Shown here piece by piece: positions 55,932 to 64,000 of a DNA stretch of 64,000 nt. Within the stretch, counting starts at the first letter, position 1. The number at the start of each line of letters is the position of its first letter. Location: the NCBI RefSeq assembly GCF_031846415.1, contig NZ_JAVRHT010000002.1:112873-176872 (forward strand), read 5' to 3'. The position numbers and the translations under genes are program-made. The notes below the pieces were generated by a model. It had not been told where the DNA came from, searched no databases, and saw only the letters and a list, made by a program, of their open reading frames with translations. The stretch is from Rubrivirga litoralis. GTDB lineage: Bacteria; Bacteroidota; Rhodothermia; Rhodothermales; Rubricoccaceae.

Positions 55932-56327
55932 CTACCGGACGAGAGCGACCGAGCGCGTGGCCGTCGCGCCGCGCCCGTCCTGGGCGCGGACGATGTAGAG
56001 GCCCGGCGGGAGGTCGCCGGCGTCGATGCGGAGCGTGTACGTCCCGGGGCGCGTGTGGCCCTCGTGGAGGAGCGCCACGCGGCGCCCGAGCGCGTCGTAC
56101 ATGGCGACGGTCAGCGTGGTCGGCTCGTCGATCGTCAGCTCGAGGCGCGACGAGGCGGCAAACGGGTTTGGGCGGGCCGTCGAGAGCCGGAACGGCTGCG
56201 GCACGTCGTCGACCTGCTCGAACGCCGCGCGGGCGGGGCGGTCCGGCGGGGCCGCGAGCGCCGACGGGACGGCGGCGCCCACGAGGGCGACGGCGGCGAA
56301 AACCTGAAGAGCGTGGCGAAGGGGCAT
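55932..56327 (-). CDS. Signal peptide fused directly to a type IX sorting domain
   Basis: 131 residues: a signal peptide (RHALQVFAAVALVGAAVPSALA), about 20 linker residues, and a complete type A sorting domain from RPNPFAASSRLELTIDEPTT through MYDALGRRVALLHEG to GLYIVRAQDGR and a terminal Val-Arg. There is no room for a cargo domain. It may be a remnant of a larger gene, a mini-substrate, or a decoy or marker of the type IX system. An AT-rich patch at about 56371-56395 upstream is a candidate promoter, and the gene has its own terminator, so it appears to be expressed. Confidence 0.78.
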   Translation of the reverse strand: MPLRHALQVFAAVALVGAAVPSALAAPPDRPARAAFEQVDDVPQPFRLSTARPNPFAASSRLELTIDEPTTLTVAMYDALGRRVALLHEGHTRPGTYTLRIDAGDLPPGLYIVRAQDGRGATATRSVALVR

Positions 56328-56422
56328 CGGCGCGGGGCAGACCGGGAGAACAAGCCTCCGGGAAGATCGGACATACAGTGTCTAGATACAAACGGGTTCC
56401 TCCGCAATCCTCGTGCCCGGTC

Positions 56423-57205
56423 TCACCGCCGGCGCCCCACCGCCTCGGCCCGTGCCAACGCGTTGGGCTGCTCGCGGAGGCCCCGCGCGCGGAGCACGAG
56501 CGCGATCGCCACGCCGGTTACGAATCCGCCCACGTGGGCACCGTACGCAACGCCGCCCATCTGCTCGGCCGAAGCGATCGCGCCGTACCCGTTCACAAAC
56601 TGGAACGCGACCCACAGCCCGAGCACGACGACGGCCGGGACCGACACGACGCGGAAAAAGAAGAGGGCGTAGACCCGGTTCGTCGGGAAGAGGACGAGGT
56701 AGGCCCCGAGCACGCCCGAGATCGCCCCGCTCGCGCCCAGCGTCGGGACCAAGCCGTGCGGGCCGAGCGCCACCTGGAGCGCCGTCGCTGCGACGCCGCT
56801 CGCGAGGTAGAACAGGAGGAACGGGCCGGTCCCGAAGCGGTGCTCCACGTTGTCCCCGAAGATCCAGAGGTAGAGCACGTTGCCGGCGATGTGGGCGTAG
56901 CCGCCGTGCATGAACATCGACGAGAGGACCGTGAGGTAGATCCACGGCGCCGGTCCCGGCCCCGGCCGCTGCGGGATGTCGGCCGGCGTGCGCACCTCGG
57001 CGGCCGGGTCCACGCCGGGGATCGGCCGGTCGTTCACGAGGTCGCGGCCCGACGTGATCTCCTCGGGCACCGCGCTCCACCCGTAGGTGAGAGCCGGGTC
57101 GGCGAGTTGGAGCCCGAACACGAGCACGTTCGCGACGATGAGCAGGATGGTCGCCCACGCCGGCCCGTCGAGGAGGCGGTCGTCGTCGCTGATCGGGAAG
57201 AGCAC
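56423..57205 (-). CDS. Rhomboid family intramembrane serine protease
   Basis: 260 residues from GTG 57205. Six or so membrane helices with SSMFMHGGYAHIAGNVLYLW (conserved HxxxN), GASGAISGVLGAY (catalytic Ser in GxSG) and VAYGAHVGGFVTGV (catalytic His). The loop between the first and second helices is long (about 60 residues, Pro-rich). Rhomboids cut membrane proteins within or beside their membrane segment; the substrate is unknown. Closely followed upstream by an unrelated membrane protein gene. Confidence 0.92.
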   Translation of the reverse strand: MLFPISDDDRLLDGPAWATILLIVANVLVFGLQLADPALTYGWSAVPEEITSGRDLVNDRPIPGVDPAAEVRTPADIPQRPGPGPAPWIYLTVLSSMFMHGGYAHIAGNVLYLWIFGDNVEHRFGTGPFLLFYLASGVAATALQVALGPHGLVPTLGASGAISGVLGAYLVLFPTNRVYALFFFRVVSVPAVVVLGLWVAFQFVNGYGAIASAEQMGGVAYGAHVGGFVTGVAIALVLRARGLREQPNALARAEAVGRRR

Positions 57206-57312
57206 GGGCGGGGCGGGCGGGGGCCGTCGTGAATGAGGCCGCCCCGCCCCCAGATCCCACGCACCCGCCCCGCCCTCGGCGGGCGGGGTGGCGTCGCTGC
57301 TCGGGCGTCGCG

Positions 57313-57912
57313 CTACGCGGGCGGGTCGGCGTCGGCCGGGCGACGGAGGCGGCGGAGGTCGTGCCGCTGGTACGCCCGCATCCGGCTGCGGAGGCCGCGG
57401 AGGTAGCGCGCGCGCTCGGCGAGCACCCACCGGACCAGCCACACGACGGCGGCGGCGACGAACGCGAGCCAGATCGGGTGGAGCGGGAAGTGCTGGAACA
57501 GCCACTCCCGGACGCCGATCTGGCCCGGCACGCGGAACTCGTCGGGGACCCGGTTCGCCGTTTTCTCGGCGGCCTCGCGGGCGCGGGCCTCGACGTCCTC
57601 GAACAGGCTCCGCGCCACGAGGTCGGTCTCAGGCGTGGCCGTGCCGAAGATGGCCGCCGTCGCGCTCCACGGAACCCACTCGTGCAGCGCGAGCCCCGCC
57701 CCGCCCACGAGGAACGCCGCCACGACTGGGAAGACGACACCGCGGACGAACACGCGGCGGCGCTCTGACCGCTCGGTCGCTTGGCGCCGCGCGCTCGTCG
57801 ACCCGTCGGCGCGGCGCGCGAGCCGCCCCGCCCGGACCCACGCCTCGTGCGGCCACGCCGTGACGACGAAGGCGACGACGAGCACGGGGACCGCGATGGC
57901 GATCCAGGTCAC
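57313..57912 (-). CDS. Membrane protein of unknown function
   Basis: 199 residues from GTG 57912. Three hydrophobic segments (about 2-20, 55-78 and 145-168), with basic linkers between (RRQATERSERRRVF) and an Arg-rich C terminus (GLRSRMRAYQRHDLRRLRR). No family recognised. It lies between the rhomboid gene and the nucleotide-sugar dehydrogenase gene on the same strand with gaps of 107 and 60 bases, so it could be co-transcribed with the latter. Confidence 0.62.
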   Translation of the reverse strand: MTWIAIAVPVLVVAFVVTAWPHEAWVRAGRLARRADGSTSARRQATERSERRRVFVRGVVFPVVAAFLVGGAGLALHEWVPWSATAAIFGTATPETDLVARSLFEDVEARAREAAEKTANRVPDEFRVPGQIGVREWLFQHFPLHPIWLAFVAAAVVWLVRWVLAERARYLRGLRSRMRAYQRHDLRRLRRPADADPPA

Positions 57913-57972
57913 GGGCGGGGTGGGGTGAGCCGCAGGGCCTCTAGGATACCGCCCCGCCCCCGCCCTGCGACG

Positions 57973-59349
57973 CTACGCCAGCGACGGGACGCTGTCGGCG
58001 AACACACCGTCGCCCGAGATCCCGACGACGCGGCCCGGCCCCTCGACGCCGCGGAGCACGCCGCGCGTGTCGACGATGAGCGGGGCGTGCTGGCGCACGG
58101 CCGCGTAGTCGACCGTCGTGTGGTCGGTGACGATGACGACGGCGTCGGCCGACGAGAGCGCCTCCTCCGTCAGGTCCACGCTATGGAGCGGGAGGCCGGT
58201 CAGCGTCGTGTGGCCGTCGTCGGCGATGACGGGGCAGAACGGGTCGTGGTAGCCCACGTTGGCCCCGTTCTCCTGGAGCAGCCGGAGGATCTCCAGGGCT
58301 GGGCTCTCGCGGAGGTCGTCGATGTCGCGCTTGTAGGCCACGCCGAGCACGAGCACGCGGCTGCCGCGGATGGGCTTGGCCACGTCGTTGAGCGCGTCGG
58401 CCACCTTGCGGACGACGAACGAGGGCATCTCGGCGTTGATCTCGCTCGCCACGTCGATCATCCGCGTCTTGTAGGCCAGCGACCGCATCTTCCACGACAG
58501 GTAGTGCGGGTCGAGCGGGATGCAGTGGCCGCCCAGCCCGGGGCCGGGCGTGAACTTCATGAACCCGAACGGCTTCGTCGCCGCCGCCTCGATCACGTCC
58601 CACACGTTGAGGCCCAGCCGGTCGCACGCCTGCGCGAGCTCGTTGGCGAGCGCGATGTTGATCATGCGGAACGTGTTCTCGTAGACCTTCACGAGCTCGG
58701 CCGCGCGCGCGTTCTCGGTCGGCACGAGCGCGTCGAAGATGGTCTCGTAGAGGGCGACGCCGGCCTCGGCGCACGCGTCCGTCACGCCGCCGATCACCTT
58801 GGGCGTGTTCTTCGTCTGCCACGTCTCGTTGCCCGGGTCCACGCGCTCGGGCGAGTAGCACAGGAACACGTCGCGGCCCACGACGAGCCCGGACTCCTCG
58901 AGGAGCGGGCGGAGCACTTCGTCGGTCGTCCCCGGGTAGGTCGTCGACTCGAGCACCACGAGCTGCCCCGCCCGGAGGTGGTCGGCGACCGTCCGCGTGG
59001 ACGACAGGACGTACGAGAGGTCGGGGTCCTTGATCTTGTTGAGCGGCGTCGGCACGCAGAGCGAGACCGCGTCGCAGTCGGCGAGCCGCGCGGGGTCGGT
59101 CGTCGCCTCGATCTGGCCGCTCTCGGCGTACGGCGCCAGCGTCTCGGACGGGACGTCCTGGATGTGGCTCTCGCCCGCGTTGATGGCCGCGGCGACTTCG
59201 GGGTCGACGTCCAGCCCGACCACGCGGTACCCAGCGCGGGCCACCTCGACGGCGAGCGGGAGCCCGACGTACCCGAGGCCGACGATGCCGACGACGGCTG
59301 TGCGGTCCTCGACACGGGACAGGAACTGCTGGAGGGGGCTCTCGGACAT
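57973..59349 (-). CDS. Nucleotide-sugar dehydrogenase (UDP-GlcNAc 6-dehydrogenase type)
   Basis: 458 residues from ATG 59349. NAD-binding VGIVGLGYVGLPLAVEVAR, CVPTPLNKIKDPDLSYV, ESTTYPGTTDE, CYSPERVDPGN and the catalytic GPGLGGHCIPLDPHYLSWK (nucleophile Cys) are all in place. The TPL-K--DPD pattern and length fit the WbpA/WecC branch that oxidises UDP-N-acetyl-hexosamines to uronic acids for O-antigen or capsule, rather than plain UDP-glucose dehydrogenase; substrate needs testing. No further polysaccharide genes are seen beside it. Confidence 0.92.
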   Translation of the reverse strand: MSESPLQQFLSRVEDRTAVVGIVGLGYVGLPLAVEVARAGYRVVGLDVDPEVAAAINAGESHIQDVPSETLAPYAESGQIEATTDPARLADCDAVSLCVPTPLNKIKDPDLSYVLSSTRTVADHLRAGQLVVLESTTYPGTTDEVLRPLLEESGLVVGRDVFLCYSPERVDPGNETWQTKNTPKVIGGVTDACAEAGVALYETIFDALVPTENARAAELVKVYENTFRMINIALANELAQACDRLGLNVWDVIEAAATKPFGFMKFTPGPGLGGHCIPLDPHYLSWKMRSLAYKTRMIDVASEINAEMPSFVVRKVADALNDVAKPIRGSRVLVLGVAYKRDIDDLRESPALEILRLLQENGANVGYHDPFCPVIADDGHTTLTGLPLHSVDLTEEALSSADAVVIVTDHTTVDYAAVRQHAPLIVDTRGVLRGVEGPGRVVGISGDGVFADSVPSLA

Positions 59350-59559
59350 GGCGGAAGATGGCTGGGGGTCCTGCGGAGAGGGCAAGCGGCGGGCCGAACC
59401 TTGCACGTACCCATACAGCGGGCGGGGCGGGACGGATCGCGTGTCAACGGGGGCCGCCAAGGCGCTCGTGCGCACGGGGGCAGGGCAGGTACAGGGTACG
59501 CCACCGGACGGCCGTTCAGATCCGCCGCCGCCGTGCGTTCCGCGTGCGAACGGCTCAGG

Positions 59560-60495
59560 CTACAGCTTAACGAACCGGACGGCCGCCCCGCCCCCCGCCC
59601 CGCCCTGCACGCGGACCACGTAGGCGCCGGGGCTCAGGTCCAGGTCCAGGACGGCCTCCCGCACAGCCCCGCTCGAAGGGAGCGGGACGACGAGGACGCG
59701 GCGCCCCAAAGCGTCGAACACCTCGGCCGTCGCGGGTCCCGGCGCGGCCCCCTCGACCCGCAGCGTCACCGGCCCCGCAGCCGGATTCGGCCACGCGCGG
59801 ACGCGGAGCCCCGCCGGCGCACCGTGGGCGGGGCGGTCCGAGCGAAGCGGCGTCCCCACCTCGCTCAGGCCGACGTGGGCATACTGGAGAACGTAGGTCC
59901 CGTTGGGGCCGGCGATGACGACGGGTCCCAGCCCCTCGGCGAGGACAAGCACGCCGAAGCCGGCTTCGGACGCGTAGGTCCGAGTCGATACCTCGTGCCC
60001 CGGCGCGATCGCCAGCGCCCCCTCCCCGACTGTGACTTGCCGGCGGTCGCCCGCCCCGCCCGCGGCGCAGTCGACGGCGCCCGCCCCGCCCAGCGGGCAC
60101 GGCGCGAGCTGCGGCGACGGGCGCTCGCGGCTCCCGTCCCACACGACGACGCGCGCGGAGCCCGCGTCGTAGCGCGCGAGGTACCGGGTGACGCGGGCGG
60201 GCGACGTGGGTGCGGCCCACGCCGAGTCGACGACGCTCGCGTAGGACGTTGCCCCGATGAGCGTGTCCCCCGTGACCGACCGGCGGAGGGCGGCGCCCCC
60301 TTCGCTCGCGTAGTCGAACACGCTCCCCGAGAGGAGGGGGAAAAACGCCTCAGCGTTCGGAGACGCCTCGGCGGCGCGCGCTGTCTCTGGGCGGGGTGGT
60401 GCGTCTTGCGCCGTCGCGGAGGGGGCGTACAGGACAGCTACGCTCATAGCCACCACACTCGCGGCGCGGGCCGCTATCGTAGTCAAGCAGGTCAA
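59560..60495 (-). CDS. Secreted protein with type IX sorting domain
   Basis: 311 residues from TTG 60495 (another TTG at 60486 is possible; the first ATG, 60447, would cut the signal peptide short). After the signal peptide (to SATAQ) comes a beta-rich domain of unknown type (about 45-220, with PLLSGSVFDYASEGG and TRTYASEAGFGVLVLAEGLG), then a sorting domain from AWPNPAAGPVTLRVEG through VFDALGRRVLVV to a terminal KL. Probably exported across the outer membrane by the type IX system. Divergent from the beta-helix gene. Confidence 0.75.
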   Translation of the reverse strand: MTCLTTIAARAASVVAMSVAVLYAPSATAQDAPPRPETARAAEASPNAEAFFPLLSGSVFDYASEGGAALRRSVTGDTLIGATSYASVVDSAWAAPTSPARVTRYLARYDAGSARVVVWDGSRERPSPQLAPCPLGGAGAVDCAAGGAGDRRQVTVGEGALAIAPGHEVSTRTYASEAGFGVLVLAEGLGPVVIAGPNGTYVLQYAHVGLSEVGTPLRSDRPAHGAPAGLRVRAWPNPAAGPVTLRVEGAAPGPATAEVFDALGRRVLVVPLPSSGAVREAVLDLDLSPGAYVVRVQGGAGGGAAVRFVKL

Positions 60496-60854
60496 TCGTT
60501 TCGCCGTCGCCGGCCTTTCGTGGTCCCCACCACTCGGCCGAGACCGCTAGGCCTCGGGGTACGGGAGTGTACCCTATCGGAGCGGGTCGGGGCGGCGGCC
60601 TCAGCGAAAGCACTGAACGATCACACGGGCATTCCCCGCGGCTGCGCATCCAGTCGCCCCAGCGGCTCTAGGGCGGGGCACCCGTTCCCGCCGTTCTGCC
60701 GGAGTAGCGTGTTTAGGGGGTTGCCGGATGGAAGTTCATGAGGCTGTCGTCTGCCGACAATGCGAGGTCACGTTGCACCTCCGTTGCATCTGAGCGGGGT
60801 GACTCGACTCGGGGCCGCCGGCGCTGATACCGCCCCCCGCTTCCCTCTGCATCT
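60496..60854. other. Intergenic region between divergent genes
   Basis: 359 bases, notable for the near absence of the GC repeat motif and a milder base composition (for example GTTTAGGGGGTTGCCGGATG near 60710). Promoters for both neighbours must lie here, but no convincing -33/-7 pair is seen. No gene is supported. Confidence 0.5.
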
Positions 60855-63800
60855 ATGTCCCCCCGCCCCGCCCCCCGCGTGCCCGCCGCCCCGCTCTACC
60901 TCCGCGTTCTGCTCCCCCTCGTGTGCGCCTTGTGCGTCTCGGGTCTTGCGCGCGCGCAACCCTCAGCGTACACGTCGCAGGAGGCGCCGCCCGACGTGGG
61001 CGCCGAAGTCACGCAGCGGATCGACCTGGAGCCGGGGCCGAACTTCGTCTCGCTCTACGTCTCGCCGGAGAGCCACGACCTCGAAGACCTGTTCGGGGAC
61101 CAGCTCGACCAGATCTTCCTGATCAAGGACGGCGAGGGCGCCGTGTTCGCGCCCAAGTACGGGGTCCGCGACCTTACGGAGTGGCGGTGGACGCAGGCCC
61201 ACCTCGTCTACGTCCGGAACCCCGTCACGGTCGAAGTCCGGGGGCAGCGCATCGAGCCGCAGTCGGCCTTGCCTCTGGAGCGGGGATGGAGCTGGGTTCC
61301 CTACTTTGGGACGGGGCCGATGGACGTCGAGGAGGCGTTCGCCTCGCTCGGGGCCTCGATGACGCGGGTCGAGGACGTCGACGGCCGGACGTACCCCGAA
61401 GCAAACAACGCGGAGCCGCTCACGGCGCTCCAGCCCGGGCGGGGCTACCGAGTCCACCTCTCGGACGCGGCGACCCTCGTGTACGGCGCGCCGGAGGGGG
61501 CGCCCCCGCCCCGCCCTGCGCCGCCGCCGCCGCCGCCGTCGGAGCGGATCGCCGCGGCCACGCTCGCGGACGCGCTCGCGCTCCGCGGCCTCGAGCCGGG
61601 TCAGACCGTCGAGGTCGGCGGCTACTACGCCGAGGGCGACGGCGGCGGCGGCACGTTCGACGTGACGGCGAGCGGGGCGGCCCCGGACGGCGGGACGGTG
61701 TTCGTGCCGGACGAGCACGCGAGCGGGGTGGTGATGGAGGCGCACAGGTACCGCCACGACCAGCGGTTCGAGGGCGTCCCACGCGGCGAGGACGTCGTGT
61801 TCGGGTCGCTCTCTCTCGATGTCCTCGACGAGCGCGGCTCCCTCTGGCTCCGGATCCCCGGGCACTACCTCCACGGCCACGCTCACGGCTTGAGCCGGAC
61901 GCTCGCGCCGGGCTTCTTCTACGGCGACGGCGGCCGGTTGAACCTGTACAAGGCCCGGATCGGCCGGGACCGGACCGTCCAGTATTCGTACCGCCACACG
62001 ACGGGCGACGTGCGGCTCGAGCGCGTGCGCTCGGAGCCCGTCCTCCGGGTCGAGTGGTTCGGCGCGCGGCCGGCCGCGCGTGGCCCAAGCTGGACCGGCT
62101 CGACGGATGTCCAGCCCATCCTGGCCCACGTGATGAATGTTGCGGACGCCCTGAACGGGGAGCGGTCCGGCGCCGTCCGCGAGGTGCGGCTCTCGTTCCC
62201 CGACGTCTACGACACCTTCGGGTCGATCATCGTCCCCAACGGCGTCACGCTGCGGGGCGAGGGCGGGACCGAAGTCCAGACGGTGACGAACGACCTGGGC
62301 CACACCTACCGCCCGGTCCGCGTCCGGCCCCGGCACACCCGGCTCCGCACGATGGACGGCGAGGCGTTCCGCCACATCCGCATGCTGAAGAACTCGTCGG
62401 ACCCGGCCTACCTCGCGCCCGACGCCAAGTTCGTCCTCAAGGGCCGCCCGACGTCGCTCTGGGTGGGGCACGGGGTGATGGAGGCGGGCATCGAAGACAT
62501 CGTCCTCGACGGGAACTGGGAAAACAACCAGCAGCCGTGGACCGAGGACTACGCGTCGTACGCCGAGCTCGAGGAGTGGGGCCGCAACTCGCCAGGCCAC
62601 GCGGGCTTCGTCTCGACGAACCACAAGGGCGTCTACATCCCGCAGGGGCAGCACCTGACGGTCCGCAACGTGGCCGTCGACGGGTTCATCTCGAACGGCC
62701 TCCTCGGCAACGCCAACAACACGTGGACGGTCGAGAACGTCCGCCTCGGGAACAGCCTCTGGAACCACGTCCTCTACAACGCGAACGGCTCCTACACCAA
62801 CCTCACGCTGCACGGGTTCGCGTGGGACCACGTGGCGTGGGGGTACGGAACGGTCGACAACCTCGTGTTCGAGGACGGCGCCGTGAGCCCGACCCGGCGG
62901 GGTCGGGGAATGTGGGGCATCCGGGGCGGCGATGCCCACGACCCGGCCGACCTCGCCGGCGACGACGGCTACTTCACGCGCGAGGACGGGACGGTGCCGA
63001 CTAATTTCGGCACGACCGTTACCGGGATCTACCTCGACTTCCGAGAGGCCGCCATCGGAGCCTTTAGTGGCCTCGGGCCGAACATCGCGATCCGGGGGGT
63101 CTCGCATGAGGACCCAGCTCGGATCGTGACAGACCCAGGTAGCAGCTTCGGCTACGTGTTCGCAGAGAGCGGGAACGGCTACCAGCGCGCGCTCTACCCG
63201 AACAACGTCATCGAACACGTCGTGCTCTACGACCTCGGCTCGAAGGAGCGAGGCGGCTTGTTCGGCACGCTGAACGTGACCCGGTCGACCTACCGCGACA
63301 TCCGCTCGGATCGGTCACTCGGCGGAACTGGCAAGAGCGCTTCTACCCTGAAGCTGAACGCGACCCACCGGGGACGCCCAGAGTGGGACAACGTGCAGAC
63401 GGTGACGTTCGAGGAGATCCACGAGGTGGCCCCCCACAAGTTCATCGCCAAGGTGGGCGTCTCGGACGACGCCGTCGGCCGCGAGGTCACGATCCGGCGG
63501 AGCTCGTTCAACAACACGACGAACACCCTCTTCCGCGGGTCGAACGGGGGCGGAAACCTCGCGGGGTTCAAAGGCGACCCCTCGAAGCTCCGCGTCGCGT
63601 TCGAGGACGTGTCGCTCAACATCCACGACCGATACTTCCTCAACCTCGAGCTCTTTTTCGCCATGTCCACGCTTGACCGCGTCACCGACGCAAAGAGCGG
63701 GCGGACGAGCGAGGACGGCGGCCGCGCCTCGTTCACTGGGCGGGGCGGGGAAGTGTTCGTGGACGTCCCGACCGAGCTCCTGTGGCGGCCGCTCGACCCG

Positions 63801-64000
63801 TCGTTCGTGAGCGTGACGCCCCGGTCGGGCACGGCCGTGAAGGTGGGCCGCGTCGAGGTCGTTCCTTCGTACACGAAGGACGGGGACTGGCGCGCGCCAG
63901 TCCTCCGGCTCCACCTGGACCGCCCGCTCCGGGGGGGCGAGGCCGCGTCGTTCGACTGGTCCGCCGCCGTCCGCCCGCCCGGGGGTGGGGGGGGCGTGTG
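60855..64000 (+). CDS. Large secreted right-handed beta-helix (pectate-lyase-fold) protein, 3' end cut by window
   Basis: At least 1,048 residues from ATG 60855, still open at the window end. Signal peptide to about residue 35 (CVSGLARAQ). Residues about 50-205 form a domain common in secreted proteins of this phylum (LEPGPNFVSLYV, RGWSWVPYFGTG, LQPGRGYRVHL). A Pro linker (APPPRPAPPPPPP) leads to a region with GQTVEVGGYYAEGDGGGGTF and VRVEWFGARP-like text (VLRVEWFGARPAARG), typical of pectate-lyase-superfamily/tailspike-like beta-helices, followed by helix coils rich in Asn and Val (NVAVDGFISNGLLGNANNTW). Such proteins bind or cut polysaccharides. Whether a C-terminal sorting domain follows is not visible. 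Confidence 0.82.
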   Translation, partial: MSPRPAPRVPAAPLYLRVLLPLVCALCVSGLARAQPSAYTSQEAPPDVGAEVTQRIDLEPGPNFVSLYVSPESHDLEDLFGDQLDQIFLIKDGEGAVFAPKYGVRDLTEWRWTQAHLVYVRNPVTVEVRGQRIEPQSALPLERGWSWVPYFGTGPMDVEEAFASLGASMTRVEDVDGRTYPEANNAEPLTALQPGRGYRVHLSDAATLVYGAPEGAPPPRPAPPPPPPSERIAAATLADALALRGLEPGQTVEVGGYYAEGDGGGGTFDVTASGAAPDGGTVFVPDEHASGVVMEAHRYRHDQRFEGVPRGEDVVFGSLSLDVLDERGSLWLRIPGHYLHGHAHGLSRTLAPGFFYGDGGRLNLYKARIGRDRTVQYSYRHTTGDVRLERVRSEPVLRVEWFGARPAARGPSWTGSTDVQPILAHVMNVADALNGERSGAVREVRLSFPDVYDTFGSIIVPNGVTLRGEGGTEVQTVTNDLGHTYRPVRVRPRHTRLRTMDGEAFRHIRMLKNSSDPAYLAPDAKFVLKGRPTSLWVGHGVMEAGIEDIVLDGNWENNQQPWTEDYASYAELEEWGRNSPGHAGFVSTNHKGVYIPQGQHLTVRNVAVDGFISNGLLGNANNTWTVENVRLGNSLWNHVLYNANGSYTNLTLHGFAWDHVAWGYGTVDNLVFEDGAVSPTRRGRGMWGIRGGDAHDPADLAGDDGYFTREDGTVPTNFGTTVTGIYLDFREAAIGAFSGLGPNIAIRGVSHEDPARIVTDPGSSFGYVFAESGNGYQRALYPNNVIEHVVLYDLGSKERGGLFGTLNVTRSTYRDIRSDRSLGGTGKSASTLKLNATHRGRPEWDNVQTVTFEEIHEVAPHKFIAKVGVSDDAVGREVTIRRSSFNNTTNTLFRGSNGGGNLAGFKGDPSKLRVAFEDVSLNIHDRYFLNLELFFAMSTLDRVTDAKSGRTSEDGGRASFTGRGGEVFVDVPTELLWRPLDPSFVSVTPRSGTAVKVGRVEVVPSYTKDGDWRAPVLRLHLDRPLRGGEAASFDWSAAVRPPGGGGGV

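Noticed and set aside
57781..60741. A 986-codon open frame on the plus strand
   Set aside because: Antisense to the nucleotide-sugar dehydrogenase and sorting-domain genes, with His/Arg/Asp-rich low-complexity text only.

Overview
The window reads as chromosome of a very GC-rich, aerobic, Gram-negative member of the Rhodothermota/Bacteroidota line, most like the Rubricoccaceae (Rubrivirga-type). I infer this from type IX secretion C-terminal sorting domains (NPF...G.Y..R/VR endings) on several exported proteins, many outer-membrane barrels and Omp85-type proteins, the scarcity of Shine-Dalgarno sequences, frequent GTG starts and the overall gene repertoire. No rRNA, tRNA, phage, transposase or CRISPR locus was recognised. 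I support 57 protein genes and one structured RNA gene (RNase P RNA).

Layout. 1-5,000: a TPR protein, two tandem secreted zinc-protease-like paralogues and a small membrane protein. 5,000-6,500: gluconokinase and an AP2-domain protein. 6,700-10,930 (minus): a four-gene envelope-glycan operon (flippase-like membrane protein, two GT2 glycosyltransferases, NodB-type deacetylase), mostly stop/start coupled. 11,300-19,080: an outer-membrane barrel, purD, an NHL-type lipoprotein and a very large outer-membrane protein. 19,370-21,920: a coiled-coil protein of the zinc-ribbon family that has lost its cysteines, rnpB, secG and an ADP-ribose pyrophosphatase. 22,390-27,660: an Omp85 protein, mutY and small membrane proteins. 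27,750-29,950: CIRCE-groES-groEL-terminator. 30,330-39,870: an outer-membrane protein, an M3 peptidase, heme A synthase, an NRDE protein, a phosphohexomutase, heme O synthase and an ABC-2 exporter. 40,050-46,890: a HAD phosphatase, VanZ, fructosamine kinase, LMW-PTP, a HipA-like kinase/DUF3037 pair, an acidic unknown and a YbdK-type ligase. 47,270-54,000: an M20 amidohydrolase, a secreted unknown, a lamin-tail protein, an IscA/ErpA-type protein and clpC. 54,000-54,840: a parDE toxin-antitoxin module between 64-bp direct repeats. 54,870-64,000: membrane and secreted proteins, a rhomboid protease, a nucleotide-sugar dehydrogenase and the start of a large beta-helix protein.

The most unusual property is the repeat load. 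A short motif, GGGCGGGG(C/T)GG or its complement, occurs several times per kilobase in genes and spacers, often as facing arms of hairpins, and is also found in peripheral parts of the RNase P RNA. Spacers are mosaics of this motif with two palindrome families (GCATGC-centred, and a GGACACGAC type with compensatory base changes), a hairpin with an AACAAAAC loop, a GGAGGGG-armed hairpin, and arrays of 7-bp tandem repeats that in three of four cases begin at the stop codon of a gene. groES, groEL and clpC are nearly free of the motif, so it does not look like a simple result of base composition.

Functional links: CtaB (heme O) and CtaA (heme A) serve a heme-copper oxidase; GroES/EL, ClpC and probably the M3 peptidase serve protein quality control; the glycan operon, phosphohexomutase and nucleotide-sugar dehydrogenase feed envelope polysaccharide synthesis. 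The HipA-like/DUF3037 pair, the direct-repeat-flanked parDE cassette and the AP2 protein are the least understood genes.
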